Positions 1 to 12,674 of a DNA stretch of 64,000 nt are shown piece after piece; positions within the stretch are counted from its first letter, which is position 1, and each line of letters starts with the position of its first letter. The translations under genes were made by a program, and so were the position numbers. Origin of the DNA: Gongronella butleri (taxonomy: Eukaryota > Mucoromycota > Mucoromycetes > Mucorales > Cunninghamellaceae); assembly GCA_025201375.1 (NCBI GenBank), contig JAIWZP010000006.1, forward strand, positions 930,001 to 994,000, read 5' to 3'. The notes beneath the pieces were generated by a model that made no database searches, was not told where the DNA came from, and saw only the letters and a program-made list of their open reading frames with translations.

Positions 1-959
1 CGTGCAACGTGTTTGTGCGTATCAATGCTTTGCGTTTTTACGCGAAGCCCAATGTCGGTTCGGCGAATTGGCACCGTGTGAGGGCGCACGACCGACAAGT
101 AAGAATTCGATGAGGCTACGCGTCTTTTTTTGCCCGGGAAGCGCGCGCACGAGCGCCTTTTTTTTTCTTGGTCGGGTTTGCAAATCATAATGTGGCTGGC
201 CAAGCGCATGATCGTGCTCCAGCCCTTTGTTCCTATTTGGTGCCATGGTGGCGGAATCCAACAGCATGGTGAGGTGAGGCAATGGGAGAAAGCCTGATCT
301 GATCAGCCTTTTTTTTCCCAATTTTTTTTCCAATTGCGCCATGGCGCTGCGCGCACGAGGTGTTGCTGGGTGCGGTGGAGGCCAAGCAACTTGGCAAAGG
401 TGGGCATTGCTTGGCTGCGGTCTGGTGTCGCGCAACCTCGGTGGTTGTCAAGTCGAAACGGGGTCATTGTCCTTTTTTGCCTTGGGAATTGATGCCCAAC
501 GGATGCGTCGGAACACGCTCCTTTTGTCCATAGCACATCTTGTGTACCAAGAATGCGGCAAAAGGCCTGTCATCTAGCTGTTTCTGGGTAGGCTGTGTGA
601 CGCCAGCTTTGGGATCTTGACGGACCTGATTTTTTTTTTTTTCGTTTGTTTTGGCCACGCAACGCGGTCTGAAACAGCGCCCCCGTCCCTTTTTTTTTTT
701 TTCTTTGGGAGGCCTCGTCATCCAAACAAGACCAAACAAAAAAAAAGGGCACCAGACCAACTCAAAATTTCAAACAAAAACACATCTTGTTTATGAAATG
801 GGGGGTAAACATAGTGGGGATCGTTTTTTATTATTTTAGCTCAGTAAAAAAAAAAGAGCGACATGAATGAAAAAAACGACGGGGGGCATAAATAAAGGCA
901 TAGAAAATGATAAATTTACAAAAATAATGGTACAATTGGGGGTGTGATAGGTGTTTTTT
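1..959. other. gene-free left edge and 3' flank of the Sel1 gene
   Basis: No open frame here shows a recognisable protein or a coherent splice model. The stretch holds short T runs (around 133, 157, 308, 632, 690) and A runs (739, 846). Positions 840-959, next to the stop codon of the minus-strand Sel1 gene, are A/T-rich and probably its 3' untranslated region. A gene that starts or ends left of the window could use this as flank, but nothing here shows that. Confidence 0.5.
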
Positions 960-3900
960 TTAAAAAAGGTGCTGTTTGGCGTCCAATGAGCCATTTTGGG
1001 CCGCCATGGCGTATAATGCTTGAGCCTTGTCAAGATCGGGGTCGTTTTGGGCGTCAGGGGCAAGGCCTAATCGATAAAATTCGGCGAGCTTAAAGAGGGC
1101 GCGAGCGTAATTTTTCTGGTCGTCGTCATCCCACAGGTCGTCGTCGTCGTCTTGATGTGTGTTTTGTGTGGCATTGGCGGCGGCGACCATGTGGCCATAC
1201 CAGGTATAAGCGGCAATGGTGTTTTTGGGGACGCCCGTACCACTTTCAAAGCATTGGGCGATTTCCACGTATGTTTTGCGATGCCCCTGTTCGGCGAGGG
1301 CAAGCAAGGTGTTTGCGGCGGCAACGTGGTTGCATGGGACGTCTGCCCAGCCGTACAACTGGTAGCGAGCAATGGTGAGATTGCACAGGGCCATGGCCGC
1401 GTCGACATCGTCTGTTTCAAGCGTGCTTGGCAAGGCCAATGACGACGACGGCGACGACGGCGAGGAACGCGTCGTTTTTGTCGCGTTTTCGCGCGCGTTG
1501 CAGAGCCATTGGAACGCGTCTTTTGAAGGCTGTTCTTGGTGCAGTAGGCGCGCATAGGCAAGTTGTGCGATCCAGGCATTGTTGTCGTCTTTGAGCTCGT
1601 TTGCGTGGTCCATGGCCTGGCGATACCAGTCTTTTGCCTTTTGGTTGCATGGGGTGACTTGGATGCCGTGCTCATAGTACGTGCCAAGGTACAGGCATGC
1701 CGTGACGTCACCGTGCTGCGCAGCTTGGCAGAAAAAGTCGAATGCGCGTTCGAAATCCTGCGCAATGGCCAATTCTTCCATGCCCGCGTGGTACAGGAGC
1801 CCAAGAGTGCACTGTGCCTGACTCGAACCGGCGTGCGCGGCCTGTGTCAGCCATGCGATGGCCTGTGTGTCGTGTTCTTGCAACCCAAGCAGGCCAAGAC
1901 GCGCCATGGCCGGCGCGCTGCCGTGGTGCGCGGCCAAAACCAAATAGTGCTTGGCACGCGTCGCGCTCTCATCGTGCTCATTGTCGTTGTCCTCCAATGG
2001 CAGCAACAACAGGGCCAATTGGTACATGGCACCGGCATGCGTGCTATGGCTGATCTCCACGGCCATCTGGAACCAGTCCAACGCCGACAATTCCGACGTT
2101 TCCGACGCTTCAGGGCCAAGATGCCCATTCACGTGCAAAAGCCCAATGCGATACATGGCCTCGGTGTCCTTGTTGGCTGTGGCCGCCTGGCGGTACCAGT
2201 CGTACGCCTTGGCAGCGGATGCACTCGTGCCCCAACCCATCTCGTAGCACTGCGCAAGCGAATTGAACGCCTCGGCACAGTCACGCTGCTCAGCACAGGC
2301 CAACAAAGTCTAAAAAAACAAATGCCAAACAAAAAAAAATAATTTAGAAAAATGGGGGGATACACGCCCCGTTTTGGCGTTTTTTCTGGTTTTTTTTTCT
2401 GTCTTTTTTTTTTTACCGTGAATCCGGCGGTTTTGTCCATGGGGATGCCGCCGAGGCCGGCTAATTGGTAACGTGCGCACATGACTTGAGCAAGGAGGTG
2501 GTCGTGCTGTGCAGCCTGATGGTAATAATCGTAGGCGGCGGCATATTGTTGCTGCTGGTGCCATTCTTGGCCAGCGAGGAACATGGCCTGGACGTGGCCC
2601 ATGTGTGCGGCCTGTTCAAAGCATTTGACGGCCAATTCTTGTTCTTCTTGCTGCCTTTGTAACAAAAGGGCCTCGCGATCGTCAACCAGCGGCTCAGCCT
2701 CGCCATCGCTGTTCAAGATGCTGTCAACGGGGCTGCTTGGCGCGCTTTCTTGGTCGATTTCTGCCTGTGGTTCTTGTTGCTGAGGAGAAGCATGGTGCTG
2801 GACAAGTTGCGGGTCAGTGAGGAGTGCCAGGGCCGTGACGAGGCCAGCCTGGTGGATCTGACCGAGCAGCACGAGCGATTCGGCATCGCCCAGACGCGAC
2901 GCGTCGACGAGCAATTGCAATGCCTTGCTTAAATCGCCTGCGGTGGTGTCGCAGCTGGTGGCGCCTCCTTGTGGCGGCAGCAGCAGTGTGGCCATGCATC
3001 GCATCGACACCACGTGGCCCACATCCATCGCCTTTTGCCACCATGCAAGCGCCATCTCGTGGTCTTGGTGCTCAAACGCCATCTGTCCAAGAGCCCAATG
3101 GCTCTCGCCATAGCGCTCCGTCGCAGACTTTGTAAACCACTGGATCGCCTGCTCAGCGTCGGCTGTAAGGCCCAATTGCCCGCGCCAGTACGCCATACCT
3201 AATTGGAATTGAAAGTGGATAAGATGAAAAATGCAAAAAAAAAAAGGGAAAAGGGGAAAAAAAATCTCGATTTTACCAAGACGATGCAGCGATTCGACGT
3301 GATTCTTGTTTGCGGCGGCTTGATAATAGCGGATGGCCTCGGTCAAATTGATGTCGGTGCCATGGCCAAGCTCGTGCATGAGGGCCAGCTTGAAGGACGC
3401 GTCGGCGGCGTGTGCCTCATTGGCCGATCGATGGAACCAATGCAATGCGTCGTCGTAGTTTTGCTCCGTGCCGCTGCCCGTGTAGTAGCAATCGGCTGCA
3501 ACCCCCCAAAAAAAAACATGAGTTTATGCGTTTTTTTTCTCATTTTTTCACTTTTTTTTTTTACCAAGCCAATAAAAGGAGGGTGCAAATCGATCGACGA
3601 CGGCAAGGCGCTCGAGCATATCAAAGGCGTCTTCCTTGGTGTGGACGTGCGTCGCGTTGTCTGTGGTGCCGGCGGTCACATAGCTGAGCGCGTAACGCGC
3701 AACCATAAGGCGCGCGGTGCGGCCGACCTTGGTGCGCGCAAGCTGTGCGTCTTTAGCTGCGAGCCCGTACTGCTCGTAGGCAAGCTCGTACTCGTGCATG
3801 GCATGGTACACCTGCGCGGCGGCAAAGCGGCCCCTAAAATTGAAAGAAAAAACCATTTTTCGTAAGAATTTCGCGTTTTTCCTCCCAATTTTTTTTCTGG

Positions 3901-5790
3901 CTTACAAGGCGGAACCTTGATTCGCGACTTTGAGGTAGCATTGGAGGGCGTGTTGCGGGTTTTGTGTGACGACGGTGCCTTGCTCATAGTAGCTGCCAAG
4001 GAGAAGTGTTGCCTGGACGTCGTTTTGGGCGCTTGCCTTGCGAAGGTGGTCGAGGGCGAGCAAGTGATCGTGCGGCGTGCCAAACAGGCCCTGGCTGTAG
4101 ATCATGCCGAGCTCGCGCAGTGCATTGGTGTCGTTGTGCAGTGCGGCCTTGCCATACCATTTGATCATTTGCTCCTTGTACAACATGGTTTGCTCTTGCG
4201 ACGCATTGGCGCCTTGCTGCGTGAGCTGCAGCCGGTACAGGTTACCGAGCGCCGTCATGGCAAGCACCATGCCCAGATGTGCCGCTTGCTCAAAGTAGAA
4301 AGCGGCCTTTTCCAAGTTTTTGCATGTGCCATCCAATCCCTTGACATAGTACAGGCCAACGCTATAGAGCGCCGTCTTGTGTCCTTGCTTGCCTGCGCTC
4401 TCGTACCAAAAGAACGCGGCTTGCCGATCCTTGGCCACACCCTTGCCATTTGACAGCATGAAGCCAACCTATTTTTTTTAAAAAAAAAAATATGGGATTA
4501 ATTCGTGTTTTTTTTCTTTTTTTTTTTTTTCTTTTACCTGGAATTGAGCGTCGGCGTCGCCTGTGCGTGCTGCGATGCGGTAGTGATAAAAGGCTTTTGG
4601 GAGATCCGGGGTGCAGACATCGACAATACCCTCTTCATAGCATGCGCCGAGCCAATAATGGGCATGACCATTGGCTTCGTCGGTGGCGAGGTCTTGCAGC
4701 ATGTCAAAGGCGAGCAATGGGTTCTTGAGGGAGGCGACCCAGCCGTGCAGCAAGTAGCGAGCAATCATGAGACGTGCACTTGCGCGTGCGGCATAATGAT
4801 GGTGGTCGTTTTCGTCATTGTCCTTTGGCGGTACCATGGGCGGCGCGTCCAAGTCGGTGTTTTCAGCCGGCAGCACGATGCGCGCGGTCAATTGGAACCA
4901 TTTGAGGGCATCATTGTAGCGGTTCATGCGGTGGCACAGGTTCGCGACGGCCAATTGGGCGGATGGTTGGAACGGCGACGCGGTGCGTGCGGCTTTTTGG
5001 TAGTATTGCAGCGCAATGTCGAGATTGATGGCGACGCCGTGGCCGTGCTCGTAGCAGGAACCAACGAGACCCAAGGCTCGCACGTCGCCATGCGAAGCGG
5101 CGCGGCGGAACCATACAAACGCGGTCTTTTCGTCCTTTCGCCTTTGCACTTGTGGCGATTGATCGGCCACAGCAGTCGTGGTGGAGGAACCAAGCACGCC
5201 TTGTGCATACAGGAGACCCAGTACGCGCTGTGCAGGCGCAAACCCGGCACGCGCAGACTGTAAAAGGAATTTGGCCGCCAAGGCGTCGTGCTGCACGAGT
5301 CCACGGTCACCCAACCGGTGGTACAGGCCCAAGACGTAGTTGGCCACGGGATCCGCCAATTGCGCCGCCATTTTAAAGTATTGCAGCGCCAGACCTTGGT
5401 TCTTGGCCACACCTTGCCCAGATTCATGCAAAATCGCCAGTTTGAGCATCGCACGTGTGTTTTTCTAAAAATATATAAAAAAAGGAGCGTCGCATGAGAA
5501 AAAAAAGACTCGCCTTTTTTTTTTAAGGAGAACCACATTTTTACCATGTGCACTGCCTTTTTCAGCCAGTCGAGCCCCTGCGGGACGCGGCCCTTGTCGA
5601 CAAGGCAAATGCCCAGCGCCGCCTGCGCATCACTGAATTGCTGATGGGCACTCTTGCTATAGTACTCGATCGCCTTTTCATGGTCTTGCGGCATTGTGAT
5701 GCCTTGCTCGTAAAGGAACCCGACGATGAATTGCGCGTACCTGGAAGTGAAAATGGGGGATGATGAGAAACAATTGGCGCTTTTTTTTCA

Positions 5791-5827
<37 letters not shown>

Positions 5828-7351
5828 CCTGTTGCCGAGCGCGGCGCTCGAGGTGAACCAATGGACGGCGTGATCGGGTTGTTCTGCGACGCCGACGCCA
5901 TGGAAGAGCATAGAGCCCAGGCGATATTGAGCCATGCTGATCATTTGCTGTATGGCGGCCGGTTGTCGCAAGAGGTCTTCATTGGTGAATGCGGTGCTTG
6001 CGGCTTTGAAATAATTGGCTGCGGCGTGTCCGTCTGGTGGCTGGACATCCGGGGCGACGCCATGAAGGTAACAGAGGGCCAGCGGGTAATAGGCGTGCCA
6101 GATGTGTCGATCGGCGAGCGATTGGAGCGTGTTAAAGGCGAGCGACGCGTTGCGCGGGGTGCCCCAGCCCTCCATGGTGCATCGTGTCATCCACACCAGG
6201 GCCACATCGTCGTGGGTCTGGTCGTACCAACGCTCGGCGGCCTTGTACGCGTCCATCATCATGCCATTGGCGGCGCTTGCTTCTTGTTCATCCACAAAGA
6301 CGCGCTTGAATAGCGCATACGCGTCGGCGGGGGCTTGGGCCAGCTCTTGCAGGATGGCGGCCGTGCATGCAGACACCTCCATCGGCTCCGGGTCGGCAAC
6401 GTCATGAACATGCTCTATGGGGAGAGCGTCGCTTTTGGGAAAAGCGTCGATTTCAGGGGAATCGGCAGGTGACTCGGCATGCACCACGCTCTCTGCATTG
6501 GCACTGGCATTGGCATTGGCCGTGGTCGTGGAATAAGGAGGCGGCCGCGTGGACGTGGAGGCTATGGTCGTCGAGATGCATCCAGCGTCGTCATCGGGCC
6601 AGTCCAGCATGGATTTCCTCGAAATGGTGGAATAGTCGGTGATGGCCGTGATGGTCGATGACGTGTTGGGATCAATATGCGAAAATAGGCCCGCCGACGA
6701 CGTCCAAGTCGACACACCGCTCGCAAGACCGCTTTCAGACATGCTAGAAATCGTCGACATGGGCCGCGACGCCAGTAATCGCGTTGATGAGGCCGACGTC
6801 GTGCGTGATCGCCGTCCGCGTCGTCTCTGTTGTTGTTGCTGTTGCGATTGCTGCTGATTTTGCTGCTGCTGCTGCTGGGAGGCTTCCATCGCCAGAGGAA
6901 CCACCTTGTCCTCTTCATCATCTTCATCTTCTTCTTCATCATCCACAATGTCCATGTCCACAGGCACAATCAGGTCCCCCAGACTCGCAATGTTGAACCG
7001 CGAAGACGTCGCCAATGGCAAAACAGTGTCATCCTCTTCGCCATCTTTTTCTTCAGGATTCACAGCCACTTTCTGGGGTGGTGGCTCCGTGGGCAATGGT
7101 TTGATTTCGGCCGTCGCAGCAGGTGTCGACGGTGACAATGGCATCATCGTCATTGCGGCCGCCACCGGTTCATGTTGTTGTTGTTGCTGTTGCTGCTGTT
7201 GTTGTTGCAGTTGATGCCGCCGTGTGGTGTGCGACGAGCCCTCGGTCTTTGCCTGCTTGGACGACGGCCGTCCAAACAGCTTGCTTCGCTTCCTTGACCG
7301 AGCCTTTTCGTGTGAACTTGCTGCCACGTTCTTGCTGTGTGCGGCCCCCAT
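960..7351 (-). CDS. giant Sel1-repeat (TPR-like) protein, 1942 aa, 8 exons
   Basis: Exons on the minus strand: 7351-5829, 5740-5545, 5464-4538, 4468-3906, 3833-3565, 3495-3277, 3198-2417, 2309-960. All introns are GT..AG, and joining them gives 1943 codons in one frame. From about residue 330 to the C terminus the protein is made of Sel1-like repeats (recurring A..LG..Y..G and A..WY..AA patterns). These form alpha-solenoid scaffolds for protein complexes, as in Chs4/Skt5 activators of chitin synthase and Hrd3/SEL1L. The N terminus starts MGAAHSK, a plausible N-myristoylation site, followed by a basic patch (residues 18-35), two polyglutamine tracts (about 47-60 and 160-176) and an acidic stretch (138-149). 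No CAAX box ends the protein, unlike Skt5. The start is the only ATG that gives the myristoylation context. The scaffold role is inferred from the family; the partner is unknown. Confidence 0.9.
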
Positions 7352-8220
7352 ACAATAGGTCTGGTCCTTGGAGAGGTCAGAACGTCAGAGAAAGAAAAAA
7401 AAAAGGAAAGGCCAGGGTTCGCCGGAAAAAAAGCACACGAGATAGAGAGAAAAAAATAAAAATAAAAAAAAGAAAGAAAAAGAAAGGTGCTTGGTGGAAA
7501 AGAAAAAGAATAAAAGAGAAATAAAGAGCGCGCGCCTTGGCCGCCACGCCCTGAAATAGAAATGGCAATTCAGGAGCAAGATGGCCTTTTTCCACCCCAA
7601 AAAGCACTGACAAACAGGGCGTAAACATCACGAAAGTGACGATGAAAACAAAATCATGGATTTGCCCACCCTTTTCTTTTACCCAAAAATGACAGCAAGA
7701 CGCCCATAAAAGGCGATTCGAAAACAACAGCCTACCGTTGCACACGTCGTGCCTGTGTAACAACCCCTCGGCGGCATGATCAAATGGCACGAGCCCACAA
7801 CCCACCTTTTTTTCTTCACCCCTCACTATCTTTTTTTTTTTTTTGTTTGAGCATCGCATGATATGTTGTTTGCGCCATCCCTTGGCATTTCCCCCATTCG
7901 CCTGTTTTCTTTTGGTTTGCTCGTTTGCCGAACATGCTTGTGCGTTTGTTGATCATCAAGCCCGCCGTAAACAATGGCTTTCCCATTGGACCGCGCGCGT
8001 TGATGAATCTGAAACCAATTCCGGCGCATCAAAACAGAACCGCGTGGTGCAGACCACGCTTTGTTTTTCTCGGCGTGATCGAACGAAAAAAAAAAAAAAG
8101 TCGCCGCGCCATGTTGTCAAAAAAAAAAAAAAAAAAGGACGAGCGGGTTATCTTAGACAAGGTCATGCTCCCGTCATCCATGTCACAAGGATGACAATTG
8201 TTGTTGTTGTTTTTTTTTTT

Positions 8221-8242
8221 TGAGAGAGAGAGAGAGAGAGAA
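8221..8242. repeat. GA dinucleotide microsatellite
   Basis: About ten GA units in a row, directly after a T run at 8210-8220. It is a simple-sequence repeat with no sign of function. Confidence 0.8.
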
Positions 8243-8829
8243 AAGAGACGAAGATGGTCCATTGACACCTGCCCCCCGCGCTCTTGCATCTGTCACAGAA
8301 AAGAAAAATCCAGGGAAAGCTCGTCTTACCCGCCCCCGCTGCATCCCCAGCTGCACCCAATTTGCACCTTGCCCCGCTCTCTTAGGTAATGCACAGGCAC
8401 AAGCTGAAACACCGGGGACAGATCGGGCGAAATCTGCATAAACGACCTGATCAGAACCCTTCCGCATTTGCACCCCCCTTCGCCTCTTCCTCATCGTCCT
8501 ATATCACCCATCCCGCCTCCGAGTCACCCTAGGTGCCCGTGCGGCCCGGGCGATCTTTTGCTTTCATCACAAACGGTGGCCAGCCTTTGCTCTTTGTTAT
8601 GAGATCGCGTGCCTTTTTTACCAAGTTGCATAAAATAGTGCTGAGGCATGATGTTACGGCTCGGCGCTAAGAACAATGGGGGCTGCTCGCCTGACCCTCA
8701 AAACAAAGAGGCGCGGCGCGGCGATCAAAATTGGTAAAATGGCTTTATTATGCCCATCTTTTCGACATGCGCAGAGGTTGTTAGCGCGGAATTCATGGAT
8801 CAACCCATCTTTCTGAACAGTGCGACCAT

Positions 8830-9480
8830 CTTTGTATCATACAAATGAAATGGTCAATCGGTTATCACATAGACAGGGAGAAAATTCAAAATGAATTATG
8901 AAAAACGTGGTTCCTTGACGATTTATGATACAATACCATCCCGTGATTGAATCCGCTTCAAATCCAAAGCGCATTGCGTTCAACACTATGCCTGCTGTTG
9001 TCATGCGAAACTTTGCCGCTTGTAACAATGGTTGGCGTCAATCCATGCCAATTTTGTTGAAAAAGTGGATTTTCTCTGCCAGTTTTGGACATCCATCGAT
9101 GAAAAATTGATCTCATTCGATAGAGATACAACAGGTGCTACCGACATGTTAAAAGCATGTCCGTGGGTCGCCATTTCCGTTGTGGAGATAATTGAATTTG
9201 AGAACGTGGATCAATCATTTGATCGACTTTTTCAAGCAGCATGCAAAGGTCGTCGTTCATCGGGTGTGCAAACAATTGGAAAATGACGAACAACGAACGC
9301 GTCTCTTTTGAATGGTGCCAGTTTCACCACGATCCACGAAATAAAAATGGAACCAGTGCTGAACTTATGAAAAAACTTCATTTTTCTTGTATTCATCTGG
9401 GAAGCGGTCAAATACAGTAAAACTCTAGATTTTACAGTCACCACCACTGCATTCACTTCATAAAAAGAGATAATACATTC
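8830..9480 (+). repeat. degenerate dispersed repeat, copy 1 (partner at 57470-57960)
   Basis: Positions 9050-9380 align colinearly with about 57590-57890 in the same orientation. Shared islands are a block around 'catccatcgatgaaa' (9090) against 'catctatcgatgaaa' (57630), 'gatagagata' against 'gatagagatg', and 'cgtctcttttgaatgg' (9300) against 'cgtgtctcattcgaatgg' (57818) followed by similar 'ttcaccacgatccacga' and 'ttcatcacaatccacga'. Divergence is high with small indels, as in an old inactive element. No complete terminal repeat or transposase was recognised. Confidence 0.7.
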
Positions 9481-10725
9481 CTTAAAACATGCGCTTATTT
9501 GTTTTAAGAACTTGCTTGTTCGCGAGTTTGTTGCGATTTCAGTGAAATTTCATAAAATCTGCGCCACTGTGTCCATTTTCCCTCGGATTTCCGTCTTGGA
9601 ACCGCGTCTTGTAGTTGAAACAGATGCAGGCTCTGCATCTACAGTAGTATGATATAAGCGAGTCAGCATAGCACGGATAATCATGTTCGTTGAGGGGAAA
9701 ATTGTGTCAATATGATAGATCATGCATTGGTTTTTCAACCCTGCAAACAAAAGAGACATTATGTGTAAATGCGTCTCTTTCCGAAGGTGCAAGTATCGGC
9801 TCCAATGGAGAACAACTGGTTCCAGGCGATGGCAAAATGTACTGCGTATTTTTTTTTTTTTTTTTTTTTTGCCAACGGTCCGATGGATCTGCGTTTTTTT
9901 TTCATGCAAGGCAGAGGAAGTGCGGAAATATTCAGGTAGCTCTCCTATTGAGTAAAAAAAAAAAAAAAAAAAAAAAAGAAAGGGGTTATTCGCGTGCTGT
10001 CCCTGATGACGCCGGATTTATGCATGGCCAAAGAGACAAGGGTTCTTTTACTGCTCGTGTCACCCTGGATGGCATCCTCAGACGCGTAATTAAATAAAAA
10101 AAAAAAAGGGGGCGCTTCGGTAAAAGGACAGAACATTGGCGTAAGATGAGTGTGAGGGGCACACACTCCCAGGGGTGGTGACTTTTTGAGAATGCACACT
10201 TTTTAAAGTGCGTGCATGATGGCGGGTGGCAAGCCATGGATCATGGACCCGTGCGTGGGCATGTCTGAAAAAGAAAAAGAAGCAAACCAAATAAACGTGC
10301 AAGGAAAAAAAAAAAAAAAAAGAACCAACAGGTTGAAAAAAAGGGTCAGGTGGGCGATTTTGACGTAGTGATGATGGGCTGACGCGACGTCACTATGGAA
10401 ATGATGGGCCATGGGGAGTCGGCGGTGTTGAAGAAGCCCGAGTATTGCCTGAGTATGAACGATGGTCACGTTGGCATCGTTTTGCATCTGGTTTCGAAAA
10501 TCACAGGTAACGTGACCCCTCAGCTCCTTTTTTCCTCTTTTTCCTTTATTGCCCAATCTCTTTGTCCCTCTTTTTTCTTTTTCTTTGCGTGTCTTCCCCA
10601 TTCCGTTTTGTGTGTGCGTTTGTTCTCGCTCCTTTGCTCCGTTTTGCTTTTTTCTCTCGTTTTTAGCCCGCTCAGTCCTCTTTTTCACGAGTTATGTGCC
10701 AGTAGATCTCGTTTCTCGGAAGCAA

Positions 10726-12632
10726 ATGAACCACAGTGACCGCTACTCTTCCACCACCGCCACCGAGACCGATCGCGCCGGAAGCCACCCAAAACGACAG
10801 CGCACACTGCACTCGTATGCGTCCACCGTTGGCTCAAACACACAAAGACACATACCGAGTTTGAAAAAGGTAATTAGCGGACGGGGTCGCGTCGTCGTCC
10901 CACTTTTGGAACGCGCAGCGCAAGCGTAAAAAAAAAAAGCGCCCCTTTTGCGTTTTTTTTTCCCGGTTGTCCATGTCATTGACATTTTTTTTCCTTTTTT
11001 TTTTAGACATTAGATGAACGTCATGTCGCTGGTGCACCTGCACCGACGCCCTTGAATCCGCGACCACACTATGATTTCCGCCATGCACCGGGCGAAATGG
11101 ACGCGTCGTCGCGCGTTCACGTCGCCCATGGGGTTACAGCGGGGCCACCGGCTGCTGATCTAGCCTTTCGTCCTCCTCACATACAGCAGCCACAGCCTCA
11201 GGGCTCGGAGGATGATCCGATGGTCATTGACGATGAGGGCGATGCGACGCCGCCGGCTAATGTTTGTCTGGGGATGCTAAAGTCTGAGGTGGTGGCGCGC
11301 CAGCCGCTGTACTTTGCAAAGGACGACTATTTTGAACCTGTATCCATGCACTTTGAAGGCAAGCGCCACGACAATTATTGTAAGATTTGTTTTTTTTTAT
11401 TTTTATTTTTTATTTTTCTACGACGACATGTGGTCATCTGATGGGCTGACCTATGTCTATTTTTTTTTTTTTCAATTAGCGTTCACGCTCACGAGTCGTC
11501 CGCCATCTGTCAAATTGGTAAGCGCAATGGGATCTTTTTTTTTTGTCTCACGTACAAGCATTTTTCATATTTCTTTTTAATTTTTTTTCTTTTAGCTCGG
11601 ATGGGCACCGTTCCACGACACGCGTATTTTGGGCCCTCTTGCGGAGCGCGGGTTAATTTGGTGGGATGCGATGATTCCCAAGAGCAAGGCGAGTCATGTG
11701 CGCGTGCCATTGTACATCATTGTGTATTGCACGGCCAGTATGTACGCGGCGATCTCGGATTTTTTGGTCAAGCAGCGCGTCGGGTTGTTGGATCCACCGT
11801 TCTTCAACCCTGCGTGCCGCTACCGGAACCCGACGGCTGGCAGCAATGGCAGCAGTCGAGGGTCGAGCACGCCATCGACGCCGAACAATGGCAGCAGCAG
11901 CAGCAGCAGCATCAATGGCGGTGCTTTGGGCATGGACGGCACTGACGCGCTTGCCGAGCAGCAGATGAAGCGCGAATTGGCGCAGCTTCTGGACAGTCTG
12001 CCCAGCAAAGGCAATCTTGGTGTAGAAAATGACGATTCCGACATCCAAGACGTCAAAGCGTTGCAATTGCCCGGCATGACCGTGTCACTCATGCCGTACC
12101 AGCTCGAGGGCATCCACTGGATGATCGACAGAGAGGCCAACGACGCGAGCAATGGCGGCATTCTTGCCGATGTAAGCCTGCTTTTTTTTGCTATTTTTTC
12201 TCGTTTTTAACGATTTTCTTCCACTTTTTTTTTTTTGGCTTTTTAGGATGTAAACACCTTTCTTTTTTATTGATTTGGATTTGTACTGACATGAATTCGT
12301 CATTTAAACGCGGTTAGATGGGATTAGGCAAGACGATTCAGACGATTGGACTTGTGGTGTCGACGCACAAGCCTGCACACACGACGTTGATTGTCGCGCC
12401 ATTGGCATTGTTGCACCAGTGGGACGCGGAAGTGGCCGACAAGACGACAAAGAACAAGCTCAAGGTGCTGATCCATCATGGCCCTGGTCGTGCAAAGACC
12501 GCCAGCACGTTTGCACGCTACGACATTGTGATTTCTACGTACCAGATGGTCTCTGCTGATATGGCCAGCAGCAGCAACGACAGCCAGCAAGACGGTCCAC
12601 TTTTACAAATGCATTGGCACCGCGTTGTGCTC

Positions 12633-12674
<42 letters not shown>

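Larger units (their letters stand above)
7352..10725. other. 3.4 kb gene-free interval between divergent genes
   Basis: This separates the divergent Sel1 and SNF2 genes and must hold both promoters. No coding frame is supported. It contains A and T runs (8084, 8119, 8210, 9847, 9954, 10304), a short GA microsatellite at 8221, an old dispersed repeat at about 8830-9480, and a pyrimidine-rich leader (10525-10690) just before the SNF2 start codon. Confidence 0.5.

Noticed and set aside
7377..7859. 160-codon minus-strand frame upstream of the Sel1 gene
   Set aside because: Rich in Lys and Phe runs caused by A and T tracts, and it lies in the promoter region with no recognisable domain.
12172..12317. 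Internal acceptor-like TTTTTAG at about 12240 inside a SNF2 intron
   Set aside because: Using it breaks the LADMGLGKT motif; the acceptor at 12317 restores the motif exactly.
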